DNA of 64,000 bases, from the NCBI GenBank assembly GCA_963700955.1, contig CAVOZH010000004.1, positions 62,001 through 126,000 of the forward strand, read 5' to 3'. Below, in pieces: positions 61,906 through 64,000 of the stretch. The notes under the pieces were generated by a model. That model was not told the DNA's origin, searched no databases, and saw only the letters and a list, made by a program, of their open reading frames with translations. The stretch is from Nocardioides_C sp963700955. Its GTDB lineage: Bacteria; Actinomycetota; Actinomycetes; Propionibacteriales; Nocardioidaceae. The number at the start of each line of letters is the position of its first letter. Position 1 is the first letter of the stretch. A program made the translations under genes and the position numbers.

Positions 61906-62702
61906 CACGGCTCGAACACGACCGGAGCACCGAACGCCGCCCGACGCCCTGCGCGGCGCAGCGCGCGGAGCAGGGCGGAGCCTGCGACCAGCACGACCAG
62001 GAGCGACATGAGACTACGGCCGAGGTCCCACAGCAGCGAGGTGGTCAGGTAGAAGACCGCGTAGCGGTGCACGTTCTCCAGGATCGGGTCGCCCGCGACG
62101 TAGGTGACCTCGGGTCCGTAGGAGGCGAACGGCCAGAACCACAGGTTCATGACCAGGCCGAAAGCCAGCCCCGCGGCACCGGCGTACACCCCGACGATCG
62201 CGACCTCTCGGCGACCACCCGCCCTGGGGAGACAGCCGGCGAGGAACCCGACCCAGCCGGCGGCCATCATCTGGAACGGCAGCCACGGCCCGACGCCGCC
62301 GGTGATCAGCGCACCGGTGAAGAGGGTCGTCGCTCCGAGGACGAACCCGAAGCCGCGTCCGAAGACCCGGCCGCCCAGGATGATCACGGCGAAGCTCGGC
62401 TCGAGTCCCGCGGTGCCAGGCCCGAGCGCCCGAAGGGCACCGCCCACAGCGGCGAGCATGCCGAGCATCGCGACCGACTTGGCATCCATGGCGCCCGAGG
62501 TCAGCTCGGCGAGCACGATCGCCGCGAGCAAGGGCAGGATCGCGACGAACACGAACGGCGCGTCGCCTGAGTGCGAGCTGTCCAGGGCCGCACCAGGCTC
62601 GACGAAGAACGGCCAGAAGAACGCCACGAGCCCGACCGCGGAGGCCAACCCGAGCGCGAGCGCCGAGCGAAGCCGCAGCGGCACGAGGTTCGTGGGCCTC
62701 AT
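61905..62702 (-). CDS. ECF transporter substrate-binding (S) component
   Basis: The 265-residue integral membrane protein has six to seven helices, with an LxxGxxF-like glycine-rich part (VIILGGRVFGRGFGFVLGAT) typical of ECF S components. It captures a vitamin or precursor and docks on the ECF ATPases. The coupling to cobU and cobS points to a corrinoid such as cobinamide or cobalt precursor. ATG at 62702 overlaps the ATPase stop (ATGA). Confidence 0.88.
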   Translation of the reverse strand: MRPTNLVPLRLRSALALGLASAVGLVAFFWPFFVEPGAALDSSHSGDAPFVFVAILPLLAAIVLAELTSGAMDAKSVAMLGMLAAVGGALRALGPGTAGLEPSFAVIILGGRVFGRGFGFVLGATTLFTGALITGGVGPWLPFQMMAAGWVGFLAGCLPRAGGRREVAIVGVYAGAAGLAFGLVMNLWFWPFASYGPEVTYVAGDPILENVHRYAVFYLTTSLLWDLGRSLMSLLVVLVAGSALLRALRRAGRRAAFGAPVVFEP

Positions 62703-64000
62703 GGTCGCGACACCGTGGTCACGCTCGCGAGCGCCACCGCCACGTCGGTCGGGGTCAGCCACGCCTGGGGCGTGAGGATCTTCGCGACCTGCGGGGCGAA
62801 GGCGGGGGAGGAGACGACGACGTCGGGGACCGTCCCGTCGGCGACCACCTCGCCGTCGGCGAGTACGACGACCCGCGTGGCCACCTCCGCGACGAGCTCG
62901 ACGTCGTGGGTGGCGAGCATGACAGCGTGGCCCGCGGCGGCGAGGTCGCGCAGGATCTCGACGAGCCGGTGCTTGGCGGTGTAGTCGAGGCCGCGGGTCG
63001 GCTCGTCGAGCAGCACGAGCGGCGGCCCGGCGGCGAGCACGATCGCGAGCGCCAGCGTCAGGCGCTGCCCCTCGGAGAGGTCACGCGGGTGCTGGTCTCC
63101 CGGGACGCCGGGGGAGAGCCGCTCGAACAGGGCGGCCGTCGTGCCGGGAGGCACGCCGCCGTCCTTGTCGGCCTGCGTGCACTCACGCGCGACCGTCGAC
63201 TCGTACAACAGGTCGCCGGGGACCTGCGGCACCAGACCCACGTGGCGGAGGAGCCGGACGGGCTTCAACGTCGTGGGGGCCTGGCCACCCACCTCGACGG
63301 TGCCGGTGTCGGGAGCGCGCATGCCGACGAGGGTCTTCAGCAGCGTGGACTTGCCGGCGCCGTTGCGTCCCATGAGCGCGACGATCTCGCCACGCGACAG
63401 GGTCGCGGAGACGCCCTTCAGCACCGGCAGACGCGTGTAGCCGGCGACCAGGTCGCTCACGCGTCCTACGACCTCACCCTCGTCGGCGCGGGAGTGGTCG
63501 GGGGCCGGCAGACCGTTCAGCTGGTCGCGCAACGGCGCGGCGCGGCGGCGGGCGTCGCGCACGGACAACGGCAGCGGCCGCCAGCCGGCCACGCGGCCGA
63601 GCTCGACCACCGGCGGCGCGATGGGGGAGGCGGTGAGGACCTCGGACGGCGGGCCGTCGACCACGGCCCCGCCGTCACCCGGGACGAGCACCACGCGGTC
63701 GGCGTACTGCACGACCCGCTCGAGCCGGTGCTCGGCGAGTACGACGGTCAGGCCCAGGTCGTGGACCAGCCGCTGCAGGGTGGCCAGCACCTCCTCGGCG
63801 GCCAGGGGGTCGAGCGCCGAGGTGGGCTCGTCGAGCACGAGGACACGCGGATGGGTGGTGAGCACCGAGCCGATCGCGACGCGCTGCTGCTGGCCACCGG
63901 ACAGGTCCGTGAGCGGCCGCTGGCGGAGGTCGGCCAGGCCGATCAGGTCGAGCGTCTCCTCGACCCGCTTCCGCATGACGTCGGCAGGCAGCCCCAGAGA
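62699..64000 (-). CDS. ECF transporter double ATPase (partial, N-terminus beyond window)
   Basis: The reading stays open to the window edge; about 433 residues are visible. Domain 1 lacks its Walker A here but has LSGGQQQRV and VLVLDEPTSALDP. Domain 2 is complete: Walker A GRNGAGKSTLLKTL, signature LSEGQRLTLA, Walker B LVLLDEPTRGLDY, switch His in ATHDVELV. So two EcfA units are fused. The T component should lie upstream, outside the window. Confidence 0.93.
   Translation of the reverse strand, partial: SLGLPADVMRKRVEETLDLIGLADLRQRPLTDLSGGQQQRVAIGSVLTTHPRVLVLDEPTSALDPLAAEEVLATLQRLVHDLGLTVVLAEHRLERVVQYADRVVLVPGDGGAVVDGPPSEVLTASPIAPPVVELGRVAGWRPLPLSVRDARRRAAPLRDQLNGLPAPDHSRADEGEVVGRVSDLVAGYTRLPVLKGVSATLSRGEIVALMGRNGAGKSTLLKTLVGMRAPDTGTVEVGGQAPTTLKPVRLLRHVGLVPQVPGDLLYESTVARECTQADKDGGVPPGTTAALFERLSPGVPGDQHPRDLSEGQRLTLALAIVLAAGPPLVLLDEPTRGLDYTAKHRLVEILRDLAAAGHAVMLATHDVELVAEVATRVVVLADGEVVADGTVPDVVVSSPAFAPQVAKILTPQAWLTPTDVAVALASVTTVSRP

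Overview
The window is a high-GC actinobacterial chromosome segment, most likely from Nocardioides or a close relative (order Propionibacteriales). This rests on gene content and order (C4 zinc-ribbon protein then RNase H/phosphatase, glnA2-glnE, glnA1 with RDD protein, lipA and lipB, lpd-sucB, pepA, gcvT, cobU-cobS), on many GTG starts, and on frequent starts that lack a Shine-Dalgarno site. No species-level claim can be made from the sequence alone.

Layout. 1-22.3 kb is mostly core housekeeping: the end of a Nif3-like gene, zinc-ribbon protein, RNase H/phosphatase, YaaA, a short RNB ribonuclease, the RNase P RNA (rnpB), methionine aminopeptidase, an H1-like basic protein, panB, nadE, then a nitrogen block (glnA2, a glutamine-amidotransferase-like gene, glnE), a cytoplasmic HtrA-like protease, a GNAT enzyme, a secreted peptidase and a large secreted beta-propeller protein. 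22.3-33.8 kb is a plasticity zone with fragments of genes (GNAT, DUF385, GlxA/DJ-1, IS110) mixed with small accessory enzymes. 25,491-33,767 is bracketed by 85/86-bp near-identical repeats that carry the 3' end and terminator of glnA1, which looks like the footprint of an insertion at glnA1. 33.8-64 kb returns to core genes: glnA1 with a clear GlnR-type box, RDD protein, a phosphoribosyltransferase-hydrolase fusion, an FAD oxidase/DUF1365/cyclopropane-synthase operon, AlaX-like editing protein, DUF4191, lipA, a LamG-PKD-phosphoesterase, an ABC exporter, lipB, an MMPL transporter, lpd-sucB, pepA, gcvT, and a cobamide salvage operon (ECF ATPase, S component, phosphoesterase-CobU fusion, CobS) that runs off the right edge.

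How genes work together. glnA1, glnA2 and glnE form the glutamine synthetase module: GlnE modifies GlnA1 at Tyr400, and glnA1 transcription is probably set by GlnR. lipB, lipA, sucB (two lipoyl domains), lpd and gcvT form the lipoate-dependent oxidative set, spread over 17 kb. The 3' ECF-cob operon points to uptake and activation of an incomplete corrinoid.

Regulatory structure is unusually readable here. Two abutting 16-bp inverted repeats cover the promoter of an ArsR-SRPBCC-VOC operon, a perfect 20-bp palindrome lies in the protease/GNAT divergent region, and several genes show a -10-like TANNNT exactly 7 bases before a GTG start, which suggests leaderless transcripts. I found no CRISPR array, tRNA or rRNA gene, and no intact integrase or transposase.
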